Shown: positions 15,622 to 23,737 of the stretch, piece by piece
Layout of the letters: each line of letters begins with the position of its first letter
Position numbering within the stretch: the first letter of the stretch is position 1
NCBI GenBank assembly: GCA_965657665.1
Contig: CBFHPF010000008.1
Location: forward strand, 1-24,723
DNA: 24,723 nt
From: UBA8337 sp965657665
GTDB lineage: Bacteria > Pseudomonadota > Alphaproteobacteria > RS24
Direction of reading: 5' to 3'
Made by a program: the position numbers and the translations under genes
The notes under the pieces: generated by a model
What the model was told of the DNA's origin: nothing
Database searches by the model: none
What the model saw: only the letters and a program-made list of their open reading frames with translations

Positions 15622-17154
15622 ATGCGGGATATTGTCAGCGAGTTGGAAGAACGCCGTCGCGTCGCCCGATTGGGCGGTGGTGAGAAACGTATTGAGGCGC
15701 AACACGGGCGCGGCAAGCTTACGGCGCGCGAGCGCGTTGAATTATTGCTCGACCCCGACAGTTTCGAAGAAATTGATATGTTCGTCGAGCATGACTGCCA
15801 AGAGTTCGGCATGCAGGACAATAAAGTGCCTGGTGATGGTGTTGTCACCGGTTGGGGCACGGTTAATGGTCGCCCGATTTATTTGTTCGCGAAAGATTTT
15901 ACTGTTTTCGGCGGCTCGTTATCGCGCGCGCACTCAAAGAAAATCAATAAAGTGCAAGATATGGCGCTGCGCAATGGTGTGCCGATTATCGGTATTCTCG
16001 ATGCCGGTGGCGCGCGTATTCAAGAAGGTGTCGATGCGCTGGGCGGCTATGCCGAAGTGTTTCAGCGCAACACGCTGGCCTCAGGTGTTATCCCACAAAT
16101 CACCATGATTATGGGCCCTTGCGCCGGTGGCGATGTTTACTCGCCTGCTTTGACTGATTTCATCTTCATGGTGCGCAACACGTCTTATATGTTTGTCACC
16201 GGCCCTGATGTGGTCAAAACCGTGACCAATGAAGAAGTGACGGCTGAAGAATTGGGTGGCGCGAAAGTGCATACCAGCAAATCATCTGTTGCCGATGGTG
16301 CTTATGACAATGATGTTGAGGCGCTGGCTGAGCTGCGCCGCTTAATCGATTTTCTGCCGTTATCCAATCGCACGGGTGCGCCGGAGCGGCCGAGCTTTGA
16401 CGTGCGCGACCGCACGGAGCACTCGTTGGATACGCTCATCCCCGACAATCCCAACATGCCTTATGACATGATGGAACTGGTCACCAAGGTGGTGGATGAA
16501 GGCGATTTCTTTGAAATTCAAAAAGATTTTGCCAAAAACGTCATCACCGGTTTTGGCCGCATGGAAGGCAAGACCGTCGGCTTTGTTGCCAACCAGCCAA
16601 TGACATTGGCGGGCGTGTTGGATAGCGATGCCAGCCGAAAAGCAGCGCGTTTTGTGCGCTTTTGCGATGCGTTTGAAATTCCGCTGGTCACGCTGGTTGA
16701 TGTGCCGGGCTTTTTGCCGGGCACCAGCCAAGAATATGGTGGGTTGATTAAGCACGGCGCGAAACTTTTGTTTGCCTATGCTGAAGCGACTGTGCCGAAA
16801 ATTACGCTGATTACCCGCAAAGCCTATGGCGGTGCGTATGATGTGATGGCGTCAAAACATTTGCGCGGTGACTTCAACTACGCATGGCCGACAGCTGAGA
16901 TTGCCGTGATGGGCGCGAAAGGCGCGGTGGAAATTATCTTCCGCTCGTCCATTGGCGATGATGAGGCGATTGCCAAGCATACGGAAGAATATGAGGAACG
17001 CTTCCTTAATCCGTTTGTTGCTGCTGAGCGCGGGTATATTGATGAGGTTATCCAACCGCATAATACTCGCCGCCGCATCGCTCGGGCTTTGGCGCTTTTA
17101 TCGTCCAAAAAGCTCGAAAATCCGTGGAAAAAACACGACAATATTCCTCTGTAG
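15622..17154 (+). CDS. pccB: Propionyl-CoA carboxylase, beta (carboxyltransferase) subunit
   Basis: This 510-residue subunit moves carboxybiotin CO2 onto propionyl-CoA to give (S)-methylmalonyl-CoA. Two crotonase-like halves are visible, with oxyanion-hole motifs GGARIQEGVDALGGY (129-143) and GPCAGGDVYSPALTDF (165-180). RKAYGGAYDVM (about 399-409) lies in the second half. Asp407 in GGAYDVM corresponds to the residue that favours propionyl- over acetyl-CoA in actinobacterial PccB. The length and N-terminus (ARLGGGEKRIEAQHGRGKLT) match alphaproteobacterial PccB. GGGGAGG precedes the ATG. pccA follows after 9 bases. The methylmalonyl-CoA mutase and epimerase genes that would complete the pathway are not in the window. 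Confidence 0.95.
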   Translation: MRDIVSELEERRRVARLGGGEKRIEAQHGRGKLTARERVELLLDPDSFEEIDMFVEHDCQEFGMQDNKVPGDGVVTGWGTVNGRPIYLFAKDFTVFGGSLSRAHSKKINKVQDMALRNGVPIIGILDAGGARIQEGVDALGGYAEVFQRNTLASGVIPQITMIMGPCAGGDVYSPALTDFIFMVRNTSYMFVTGPDVVKTVTNEEVTAEELGGAKVHTSKSSVADGAYDNDVEALAELRRLIDFLPLSNRTGAPERPSFDVRDRTEHSLDTLIPDNPNMPYDMMELVTKVVDEGDFFEIQKDFAKNVITGFGRMEGKTVGFVANQPMTLAGVLDSDASRKAARFVRFCDAFEIPLVTLVDVPGFLPGTSQEYGGLIKHGAKLLFAYAEATVPKITLITRKAYGGAYDVMASKHLRGDFNYAWPTAEIAVMGAKGAVEIIFRSSIGDDEAIAKHTEEYEERFLNPFVAAERGYIDEVIQPHNTRRRIARALALLSSKKLENPWKKHDNIPL

Positions 17155-17163
17155 GTCGCTGAT

Positions 17164-19149
17164 ATGTTTAACAAAATTCTAATTGCCAATCGCGGTGAAA
17201 TCGCTTGCCGAGTTATTAAAACAGCGCGCGCCATGGGTATTCAAACCGTCGCCGTTTATTCTGATGCTGACGCGCAAGCCTTGCATGTGCGCCATGCCGA
17301 TGAAGCTGTTTATATTGGTGGCGCACCGGCCTCTGAAAGCTATTTGGTTATTGATAAAATTCTCGATGCCATCAAACAAACCGGCGCGGAAGCCGTGCAT
17401 CCGGGCTATGGCTTTTTGAGTGAAAACAAAAAATTCGCCGAAGCACTGGATAAAGCGGGCGTGGCGTTTATCGGCCCACCGGCCGGTGCTATTGAGGCGA
17501 TGGGTGATAAAATCACCTCAAAGAAGCTGGCATCTGAGGCGGGTGTCTCAACAGTGCCGGGCCATATGGGTCTTATTGAAGACGCTGAAGAAGCCGTGAA
17601 AATCGCCAATCAAATCGGCTATCCGGTGATGATTAAAGCCTCCGCCGGCGGCGGCGGTAAAGGCATGCGTATTGCATGGAATGACGATGAAGCGCGTGAG
17701 GGCTTTCAGTCATCTAAAAACGAGGCGGCTTCCAGCTTTGGTGATGATCGTATTTTCATTGAGAAATTCGTTACCCAGCCGCGCCATATTGAAATTCAAA
17801 TCCTTGGCGATAAGCACGGCAATGTGATTTATCTGGGCGAGCGCGAATGCTCCATTCAGCGTCGCAATCAAAAAGTCATTGAAGAAGCGCCGTCGCCATT
17901 TCTCGACGAAGCAACGCGCAAGGCGATGGGCGAGCAGTCTGTCGCGCTGGCCAAGGCGGTTGATTATTGCTCTGCCGGTACAGTTGAATTTATTGTCGAT
18001 GGCGATAAGAATTTCTACTTCCTTGAAATGAATACGCGACTGCAGGTTGAGCATCCGGTAACTGAACTCATTACCGGTATCGATTTGGTCGAGCAGATGA
18101 TTAATGTCGCTGCCGGTGAAAAGCTGAGCTTGTCGCAAAAAGATGTCACGCTAACCGGCTGGGCGATGGAAAGCCGCATTTATGCGGAAGACCCGTATCG
18201 CGGCTTCTTGCCGTCTACCGGTCGCTTGAGCCGCTATCGCCCGCCGGTGGAAGAGCAGGTAAATGGCATCACTGTGCGCAATGATACGGGCGTTTATGAG
18301 GGCGGCGAGATTTCGCTGTTCTACGACCCGATGATTGCCAAGCTGGTGACGCACGGGCCTGACCGTTTGGCGTCGATTGATGCCATGGCGGATGCGCTGG
18401 ATAATTTCCGCATTGATGGCATTCGCCATAATATTGATTTTTGCGGCGCGATTATGCAGCACCAGCGTTTTCGCGATGGCGCGCTGACCACGGCCTTTAT
18501 CGAAGAAGAATATCCCGATGGTTTTGAAGGCGCGCCGGTTGACGGCAAGCGTATCGAGGCGCTGGCTGTCATTGGTTTTGCCATGTCGCATTTAGCGCAA
18601 ATGCGCGCGACGGAAAGTTCACAAGTTCTGCCCGGTCATCAGCACACGCCTGAAATCGAGCAAGCTGTGCAAGTGGACGATTATGTCTTTACCGCCGCCC
18701 GCACCGAAAGCGGCGTCAAACTAAACGGCGTTGATATTGACCTTGAGACCAGTTGGTTGCCCGGCGATATGTTCTTCCGTGGCACGGTAAATGGCGAGCT
18801 GATTTGCCTGAGTGTTGACCGTCACCCTGAAGGCTTTGTGCTGACCGGTCGTGGCGTTGCTAAAGCGGTTTATGTGCGTCGTCTGGCGGCGCAAGAGCTG
18901 ATGGTGCATATGCCCGAAAAGACCGACGGCACAAGCGATAAAGAATTGTTGTGCCCAATGCCTGGTGTTGTTGTTTCTGTCGCCGTGGAAGACGGGCAGG
19001 CTGTCAAAGCGGGTGAGGCATTGGCGGTTGTTGAGGCGATGAAGATGGAAAATATCTTACGCGCCGAAAAGGACCTGACTGTCAAAAAAGTGCTGTGCGC
19101 GGCCGGTGACAAGCTGGCGGTCGACGATGTGATGATTGAGTTCGACTAG
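17164..19149 (+). CDS. pccA: Propionyl-CoA carboxylase, alpha (biotin carboxylase and carrier) subunit
   Basis: This 661-residue subunit carboxylates its own biotin using ATP and bicarbonate. The biotin carboxylase domain spans about 1-447, starting FNKILIANRGEIACRVIKTA. It has the ATP-grasp glycine loop KASAGGGGKGMR (158-169), RDCSIQRR-like ERECSIQRRNQKVIEEAPSP and EMNTRLQVEHPVTE. A BT linker domain follows (about 465-580). The carrier domain ends the protein, with the biotinylation motif EAMKMEN at 624-630 and Lys627, 34 residues from the C-terminus, at the standard spacing. It converges with lipB, leaving only 8 bases between stop codons and no visible terminator. Confidence 0.96.
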   Translation: MFNKILIANRGEIACRVIKTARAMGIQTVAVYSDADAQALHVRHADEAVYIGGAPASESYLVIDKILDAIKQTGAEAVHPGYGFLSENKKFAEALDKAGVAFIGPPAGAIEAMGDKITSKKLASEAGVSTVPGHMGLIEDAEEAVKIANQIGYPVMIKASAGGGGKGMRIAWNDDEAREGFQSSKNEAASSFGDDRIFIEKFVTQPRHIEIQILGDKHGNVIYLGERECSIQRRNQKVIEEAPSPFLDEATRKAMGEQSVALAKAVDYCSAGTVEFIVDGDKNFYFLEMNTRLQVEHPVTELITGIDLVEQMINVAAGEKLSLSQKDVTLTGWAMESRIYAEDPYRGFLPSTGRLSRYRPPVEEQVNGITVRNDTGVYEGGEISLFYDPMIAKLVTHGPDRLASIDAMADALDNFRIDGIRHNIDFCGAIMQHQRFRDGALTTAFIEEEYPDGFEGAPVDGKRIEALAVIGFAMSHLAQMRATESSQVLPGHQHTPEIEQAVQVDDYVFTAARTESGVKLNGVDIDLETSWLPGDMFFRGTVNGELICLSVDRHPEGFVLTGRGVAKAVYVRRLAAQELMVHMPEKTDGTSDKELLCPMPGVVVSVAVEDGQAVKAGEALAVVEAMKMENILRAEKDLTVKKVLCAAGDKLAVDDVMIEFD

Positions 19150-19157
19150 GCTTCTAA

Positions 19158-19832
19158 TCAGACACTATTGGGCGGGGCGAAGCTGGCGGCCAAATTATCC
19201 AGCAATGCTTTGTCCAATTCAGCCATGGCCACTGGATAGCCTAAATCAACCATGCTGGTGACGCCTTGGTCGGTAATGCCGCACGGCACGATGCCGCCAA
19301 AATGCTCAAGCTCAGGCTCAACATTAATCGAGATGCCATGAAAGCTCACCCAATGGCGAATGCGCATACCGATAGCGGCGATTTTATCTTCGCGCTCGGT
19401 GCCCTTATCGGGGCGCGGCACCCATACGCCGACCCGCCCATCAGTAATATGCCCATGAATATTAAAGTCACCCAAAGTGCTGATAACCCAGTTCTCGACT
19501 TGGCGGACAAAGCAGCGCACATCTTTGCCGCGCTGTCGCAAATCAAGCATGATATACACAACGCGCTGGCCGGGACCGTGATAGGTATATTCGCCGCCGC
19601 GTTTGCTCTGGTAAACCGGAAAGCGGTCAGGCTGAACCAAATCAGTCGGATTGGCACTGGTGCCCGCGGTATAAAGCGGGGGGTGCTCTAAAAACCATAG
19701 GCATTCGCCCGCTTCGCCCGCCGCAATAGCCGCCACGCGCTGCTCCATAAAATCCACCGCATCAGGGTAGGGTATGGGGGTGTCGCTAATAATGATTTCG
19801 GGCATTTCATTTTGCATAATCTTTGATAGCAT
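19158..19832 (-). CDS. lipB: Octanoyl-[acyl carrier protein]:protein octanoyltransferase
   Basis: This 224-residue enzyme transfers octanoate from acyl carrier protein to lipoyl domains, the first step in making protein-bound lipoate. Diagnostic sequence is RGGEYTYHGPGQRVVYIMLD (78-97). The catalytic pair is Lys150 in EDKIAAIGMRI and Cys184 in GIVPCGITDQG. SFHGISINV lies between them. The start is uncertain: ATGs at 19832, 19817 and 19805 are all in frame and none has a strong ribosome binding site. The conserved domain begins after all three. The substrates would be dehydrogenase E2 and glycine cleavage H proteins, encoded elsewhere. Confidence 0.95.
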   Translation of the reverse strand: MLSKIMQNEMPEIIISDTPIPYPDAVDFMEQRVAAIAAGEAGECLWFLEHPPLYTAGTSANPTDLVQPDRFPVYQSKRGGEYTYHGPGQRVVYIMLDLRQRGKDVRCFVRQVENWVISTLGDFNIHGHITDGRVGVWVPRPDKGTEREDKIAAIGMRIRHWVSFHGISINVEPELEHFGGIVPCGITDQGVTSMVDLGYPVAMAELDKALLDNLAASFAPPNSV

Positions 19833-19892
19833 TTGCGCGGGCAGATATTAAAACAAAAAGAAATGTAAAATAAATATATTCACACAAAAAGG

Positions 19893-19923
19893 TTGATAAA
19901 TAGGATGGTATGCCTCATATAGA
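19893..19923 (+). promoter_or_regulatory. Possible promoter for the sirC-type gene and cysH
   Basis: TTGATA (19893-19898) and TATAGA (19918-19923) stand 19 bases apart, which is longer than ideal; CATATA at 19916 gives a 17-base spacing instead. The 109-base gap between the divergent lipB and sulfur genes (19833-19941) is strongly AT-rich and is the only place for their promoters. No clear promoter was found for lipB on the other strand. Confidence 0.3.
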
Positions 19924-19941
19924 ATAAAACAGGAGCGCATT

Positions 19942-20499
19942 ATGTTACCGGTTATCATCGATGTCAGTGAATTGACCCTCGCCATTATCGGCAGTGGCCC
20001 ACAAGCGCGTCGCCGTTTGCAAATGGTGGATGCGGCAGGGGCTCAATTTGTGCGCGTTTTCGCTGAAAATGCTGAGGATGAAATGCGTCAATTGGCCGGT
20101 GACAGGCTGGTTGAGCAATGGCCGAGCGAGAGCGAGATTGCCGCGTGCCATATCATATATGTCGCCAATGTTGACGATGCGCTGGCTGAGCAATTTACCG
20201 CCCAGGGCCGTGCCAATAAAACATTGGTCAATGTTGAGGATGTGAAGCCGCTTTGCGACTTTCATGTGCCGGCCATTGTAAGGCGTGGCGATATGCTGTT
20301 GACCGCGTCAACAGGCGGTCATTCGCCCGGGCTGGCGCGGCGCTTGAAAACATCGCTGGAAACGCATTATCCCGAAGCATGGAGCGAACGCCTTGCCGAG
20401 CTTTCATCGCTGCGCGATGGATGGCGGGCTGAGGGCACCGATTTCAAAACACTTATCGATCGCACCAATCAGGTGATTGATGAGAAAGGGTGGCTCTAA
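19942..20499 (+). CDS. Siroheme synthase N-terminal domain protein (precorrin-2 dehydrogenase, SirC/Met8-like)
   Basis: This 185-residue protein corresponds to the N-terminal domain of CysG alone, without the methyltransferase half. It is expected to oxidise precorrin-2 to sirohydrochlorin with NAD and perhaps insert iron, giving siroheme for sulfite or nitrite reductase. The nucleotide-binding start LTLAIIGSGPQARRRLQMVD (11-30) has GxGxxA. VNVEDVKPLCDFHVPAIVRR (96-115) and STGGHSPGLARRLK (123-136) follow the family pattern. AGGAG lies 6 bases before the ATG. Its stop overlaps the cysH ATG by one base (TAATG). The ferrochelatase activity is uncertain. Confidence 0.88.
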   Translation: MLPVIIDVSELTLAIIGSGPQARRRLQMVDAAGAQFVRVFAENAEDEMRQLAGDRLVEQWPSESEIAACHIIYVANVDDALAEQFTAQGRANKTLVNVEDVKPLCDFHVPAIVRRGDMLLTASTGGHSPGLARRLKTSLETHYPEAWSERLAELSSLRDGWRAEGTDFKTLIDRTNQVIDEKGWL

Positions 20500-21233
20500 T
20501 GGCTGTGCTGCCTGTCGAAAAAAGCGATATTGCGGCGGTGGATTTACCGCATCTCAACGCCATGTATGAGACCATGAGCGCGCAAGAGATTTTGCGCCAT
20601 GCCATTGAGGAGCAATTTATCGACCGCATTACGATTGTGTCGTCCTTCGGCGCAGAGTCGGTGATTTTGCTGCATATGATTTCGGAAATTGACCCGACTG
20701 TGCCGGTTATCATGTTGAACACCGGTAAGCTGTTTGGCGAAACTTTGCGTTATCGTGACCGCCTGCAGGACCGTTTAGGGTTGATGGATGTGCGCGCCGT
20801 CGGGCCGGACCCGCGCGAATTATCGGTGGAAGACGCCAAAGGTGGCCTATGGCAGCGTGACACGGATGCGTGTTGTGATTTGCGCAAAGTGCGCCCGCAA
20901 GCCCGCGCTGTGGCGGGCTTTGATGCGCTGATTACCGGTCGCAAACGGTTTCAAACCACCACCCGCGCACAGATGAATATCATCGAGCGCGACACGGATG
21001 GTCGCTATAAAATCAATCCGCTGGCTAATTGGGACCTCGCGCAATTAAAAGATTATATCGAAACGCATAATCTGCCGCGTCATCCGCTGGTCAAAGACGG
21101 TTATTTATCTATTGGCTGCATGCCGTGCACCAGTAAAGTGGCGGAAGGCGGCGACTACCGCTCCGGTCGCTGGGCTGACAGCGAAAAAGACGAATGCGGC
21201 ATCCATTTGAATATTGACGGCGACGGCATCTAG
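20499..21233 (+). CDS. cysH: Assimilatory adenylylsulfate (APS) reductase, [4Fe-4S] type
   Basis: This 244-residue enzyme reduces activated sulfate to sulfite using thioredoxin. The nucleotide-binding SSFGAES is at 48-54 and LNTGKLFGET at 73-82. Cys125-Cys126 (DACCDLRKVRP) and Cys207/Cys210 (GCMPC) form the CC...CxxC set that binds a [4Fe-4S] cluster. This marks the APS-using enzyme (EC 1.8.4.10) rather than the cluster-free PAPS reductase of E. coli. Cys233 in DECGIH is the catalytic cysteine. The start is ATG 20499, overlapping the previous stop; a GTG at 20490 is in frame but less likely. No sulfite reductase gene is adjacent. Confidence 0.95.
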   Translation: MAVLPVEKSDIAAVDLPHLNAMYETMSAQEILRHAIEEQFIDRITIVSSFGAESVILLHMISEIDPTVPVIMLNTGKLFGETLRYRDRLQDRLGLMDVRAVGPDPRELSVEDAKGGLWQRDTDACCDLRKVRPQARAVAGFDALITGRKRFQTTTRAQMNIIERDTDGRYKINPLANWDLAQLKDYIETHNLPRHPLVKDGYLSIGCMPCTSKVAEGGDYRSGRWADSEKDECGIHLNIDGDGI

Positions 21234-21243
21234 TTTTCCCTGC

Positions 21244-21272
21244 TTGTTTAGCGGGCTGATATTTGCTAGCTA
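21244..21272 (+). promoter_or_regulatory. Possible promoter of tRNA-Leu
   Basis: TTGTTT (21244-21249), 17 bases, then TAGCTA (21267-21272), with an extended -10 TGC just before it. The tRNA begins 29 bases after the -10 box. The site is in the 68-base gap after cysH. Both boxes are imperfect. Confidence 0.35.
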
Positions 21273-21301
21273 ACAGCTCTGCCGACATTCGGTAATGGCG
21301 T

Positions 21302-21388
21302 GCGGCCGTGGCGGAATTGGTAGACGCGCAGCGTTGAGGTCGCTGTGGGGTAACACCCGTGGAAGTTCGAGTCTTCTCGGCCGCACCA
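21302..21388 (+). tRNA. tRNA-Leu (anticodon GAG)
   Basis: The acceptor stem GCGGCCG (21302-21308) pairs with CGGCCGC (21378-21384), followed by discriminator A and an encoded CCA (21386-21388). The anticodon arm CAGCG-TTGAGGT-CGCTG places GAG at 21336-21338, reading CUC and CUU. A long variable arm (around TGGGGTAACACCC) makes it class II, and the T loop is TTCGAGT. Leucine identity is supported by the AATTGGTAGACGCGC D region. The gene is intact, so any insertion at its 3' end has restored it. A T-run (21392-21396) follows closely. Confidence 0.97.
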
Positions 21389-21462
21389 TCTCTTTTTAGC
21401 CCTATGGTTAACCCTTTGTAATTGAAGTGAAAACGACTTCGATGCAAGAAAGGGTAGACCAT

Positions 21463-22590
21463 ATGGTAGACCAGTCACCTTCCTATCTATTTACCAAGCG
21501 AGATGTCTATTACTATTCTCGCCGTATACCGCCCAATATGCGGGCTATCTATGGAAAGAAGCGGCTTGTCGTCTCGTTGGGGACAAAGTCCTTAAACGAA
21601 GGCTTGAGCCTGTCGCATGCTTTGACCGTAAAGCTCGACATGCTTTGGGGTGAAGACAAACCCATTCCAACCAACTTAGATGTTTTGGTAGCAAAGGTTG
21701 AGCCAAGAAAGCGTGAACCTAGGCTCTCAGAAGCACGAGACAGCTATCTTAAGATAAGGAGTGTCGGTAAGCCTAAAACCTTTGAACGAGCCGCTATACG
21801 CAATATTCAGGTCGTTATAGACCAGATTGGCGATTTAAAACTCACTCACTACACCACGCTTGAAGCAGGCAAGGTGAGGGATGCATTGCTATCACGAGGA
21901 TTAACTGTCCTGTCTGTGCGGCGCATGTTTGCAACTGTTAACGCTGTCTTCCATTTTGCTATTGCTGAATATGGTTTGGATATGAAGAACCCGTTTGCGT
22001 TGGTTCATATGCCTCAATCGTCCCGAAAAAAACGCATGCCCATTCCGATTTCTACTATCCGAGAGATACAAGCCGCCTGCTATGAGCTGGATGATGATTT
22101 GCGTTGGTTGGTAGCGCTGTTAAGTGACACGGGCATGCGGCTCTCTGAGGCAACAGGCTTGGCGATGGCAGATATTTGTTTGGAGCATGAGGTGCCGCAT
22201 ATCAATGTGCAGCCACACCTGTGGCGCAGGCTCAAGACACAATCAAGTGAAAGACAAATACCGCTGGTAGGAGCGGCTCTATGGGCTGCCCAGAGGCTTG
22301 TCTCAGAAGTGGAAGGACAGTGGTGCTTCCCACGCTACACAAACGCTGAAGGCTGCAATGGAAACTCTGCCAGTGCTGCGCTTAACAAATGGCTAAAGGC
22401 TCATTTTAGCAACGATGCCGTTGTCCACGGCTTTAGACATGCGTTTAGAGACAGGCTACGAGCGGTTGATTGCCCGACCGAGATGATTGACCAGCTGGGT
22501 GGGTGGTCGGCAAACAATGTTGGGAGTAGGTATGGGGCGGGGTATGATTTGACCTTTTTAAAAAGCCGAATGGAACGTATCGAATTCTAG
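21463..22590 (+). CDS. Tyrosine recombinase / phage-type integrase
   Basis: The start is placed at ATG 21463 (375 residues), because AAGGG lies 8 bases upstream. In-frame ATG 21442 and GTG 21427 are alternatives. The N-terminal segment (SYLFTKRDVYYYSRRIPPNM, 7-26) resembles the DUF6538-type start of proteobacterial island integrases. A SAM-like core-binding domain spans about 85-180. The catalytic domain has Arg226 (TGMRLSEA), Lys258 (RRLKTQSS), His322-x-x-Arg325 (HGFRH), Trp348 (GGW) and the likely nucleophile Tyr357 (GSRYGAGY), all present and in order. It should therefore be active and most likely integrates at the neighbouring tRNA-Leu. Confidence 0.95.
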   Translation: MVDQSPSYLFTKRDVYYYSRRIPPNMRAIYGKKRLVVSLGTKSLNEGLSLSHALTVKLDMLWGEDKPIPTNLDVLVAKVEPRKREPRLSEARDSYLKIRSVGKPKTFERAAIRNIQVVIDQIGDLKLTHYTTLEAGKVRDALLSRGLTVLSVRRMFATVNAVFHFAIAEYGLDMKNPFALVHMPQSSRKKRMPIPISTIREIQAACYELDDDLRWLVALLSDTGMRLSEATGLAMADICLEHEVPHINVQPHLWRRLKTQSSERQIPLVGAALWAAQRLVSEVEGQWCFPRYTNAEGCNGNSASAALNKWLKAHFSNDAVVHGFRHAFRDRLRAVDCPTEMIDQLGGWSANNVGSRYGAGYDLTFLKSRMERIEF

Positions 22591-22625
22591 GCAAAAGAAA
22601 ATGCCCTGAGCACTAGCTTGGTAAA

Positions 22626-22652
22626 TTTTTTAAATAAGCTCCATTTAAAAAA
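22626..22652. terminator. AT-only inverted repeat between convergent genes, likely bidirectional terminator
   Basis: TTTTTTAAAT (22626-22635) and ATTTAAAAAA (22643-22652) are a perfect 10-base inverted repeat around AAGCTCC. It lies between the integrase stop and the stop of the restriction endonuclease gene coming from the other strand, and offers a U-tract in either direction. The stem has no G-C pairs, so it may be weak. Confidence 0.5.
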
Positions 22653-22654
22653 AA

Positions 22655-23737
22655 TCAGGCGTCTCTAATTTGTAAATTGAGCTTTATGCTGAGTTTGTCT
22701 TCATCAGATAGAAAGACCCTGCCGAATTGGTGTCGAGAGGTAGATGGCGTGTCCAGCTTGGTGTTCTCAAAAAGGTAGGTTCCTAAAGCATCCAGATTGT
22801 AAACATGGAGGCACCCTAAGCCACCTTTTTCAAGGACAATAAGATATCCACCATCCGCCCGCATATAACCGTCCCATGTCGTATTTGGCACCATTCCAAG
22901 GGCTATATTAATGAGCATGTGCTTTACTTTGTATTCAATATCGGACCGATCGAGCAAAATAGGAAGTTTGTCGAACAAACCTTTCTTAACTGCCGAATCA
23001 ACGAGTTCTGAGATTTTGCTTTTTCTGCCAGAGTAATACTCCAGGACCAGTTGCCCGACAATGAAGGGCATTTGGCTGTCGATCTTTTTCAAGTTCCCGT
23101 CAAATACGGGTCCGCACGCCTGGTCGAATTTGATTCCTACCCCCAACTCACCGAGTTTGTAGACGGCCTCCTTTGCTTTTAGGTGCGATAGTTCGTGAAT
23201 TATGTCTGCCTGAGAGTGTTCGTTTAACTCAAAGGAATATTGAAAGTTCGTGTTATCCTTTGAGGCATTGAGCAATGAAGCTTTTCCGCCGAGTTGAGAC
23301 TTTATACTTAGTCCGATATCTGTTTCCTGGTTAGACTTAAAGTCATGAACAAGCAGTCGTATGTCCTCTTTTTTGCCGCTAGGTGCTTTTACGTTTTTGG
23401 TATTAAAAATGGACAGAAGTCTGCTGCCTGAAGCGCTCTCAAATGCACCTGTTCCCCTCTTGATCTCCTTAAAAAGACCATCCACATGCGACTTCAAGTC
23501 TTGGCGAGCGATAATTTCTTTCCCTGCGGGATGGCGGACGTATATGTTTCCATCTTCTTCGAGACTGATTTTGATATCTGGCCGAAAAACGGAATTGATT
23601 TTAAATTTTTTTCTGCTCGGTTTAAGTTTCGCATCCAATAGCGACAACTCTCCATCCAACGAAAGTTTTCCCAAGGCATATATCTCGGACCACTCGCCTT
23701 TGTTTGCCTTGGGTGCCTTTTCGTTTCCGTCAGCCAT
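22655..23737 (-). CDS. HpaII-family type II restriction endonuclease
   Basis: This 360-residue protein is close to the 358 residues I recall for HpaII. Family features are NKGEWSEIYALGKLSLDGEL (12-31), the central block ETDIGLSIKSQLGGKASLLN (138-157) followed by ASK and TNF, and the C-terminal FENTKLDTPSTSRHQFGRVF with LNLQIR at the end. The central block probably holds the catalytic acidic residues and Lys146 of a PD-(D/E)XK-like site. HpaII cuts C^CGG, so CCGG is the predicted target by family. Its ATG lies inside the methyltransferase 3' end (8-base overlap, ATGGCTGA), so it is translated after and probably coupled to the methyltransferase. Confidence 0.87.
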   Translation of the reverse strand: MADGNEKAPKANKGEWSEIYALGKLSLDGELSLLDAKLKPSRKKFKINSVFRPDIKISLEEDGNIYVRHPAGKEIIARQDLKSHVDGLFKEIKRGTGAFESASGSRLLSIFNTKNVKAPSGKKEDIRLLVHDFKSNQETDIGLSIKSQLGGKASLLNASKDNTNFQYSFELNEHSQADIIHELSHLKAKEAVYKLGELGVGIKFDQACGPVFDGNLKKIDSQMPFIVGQLVLEYYSGRKSKISELVDSAVKKGLFDKLPILLDRSDIEYKVKHMLINIALGMVPNTTWDGYMRADGGYLIVLEKGGLGCLHVYNLDALGTYLFENTKLDTPSTSRHQFGRVFLSDEDKLSIKLNLQIRDA

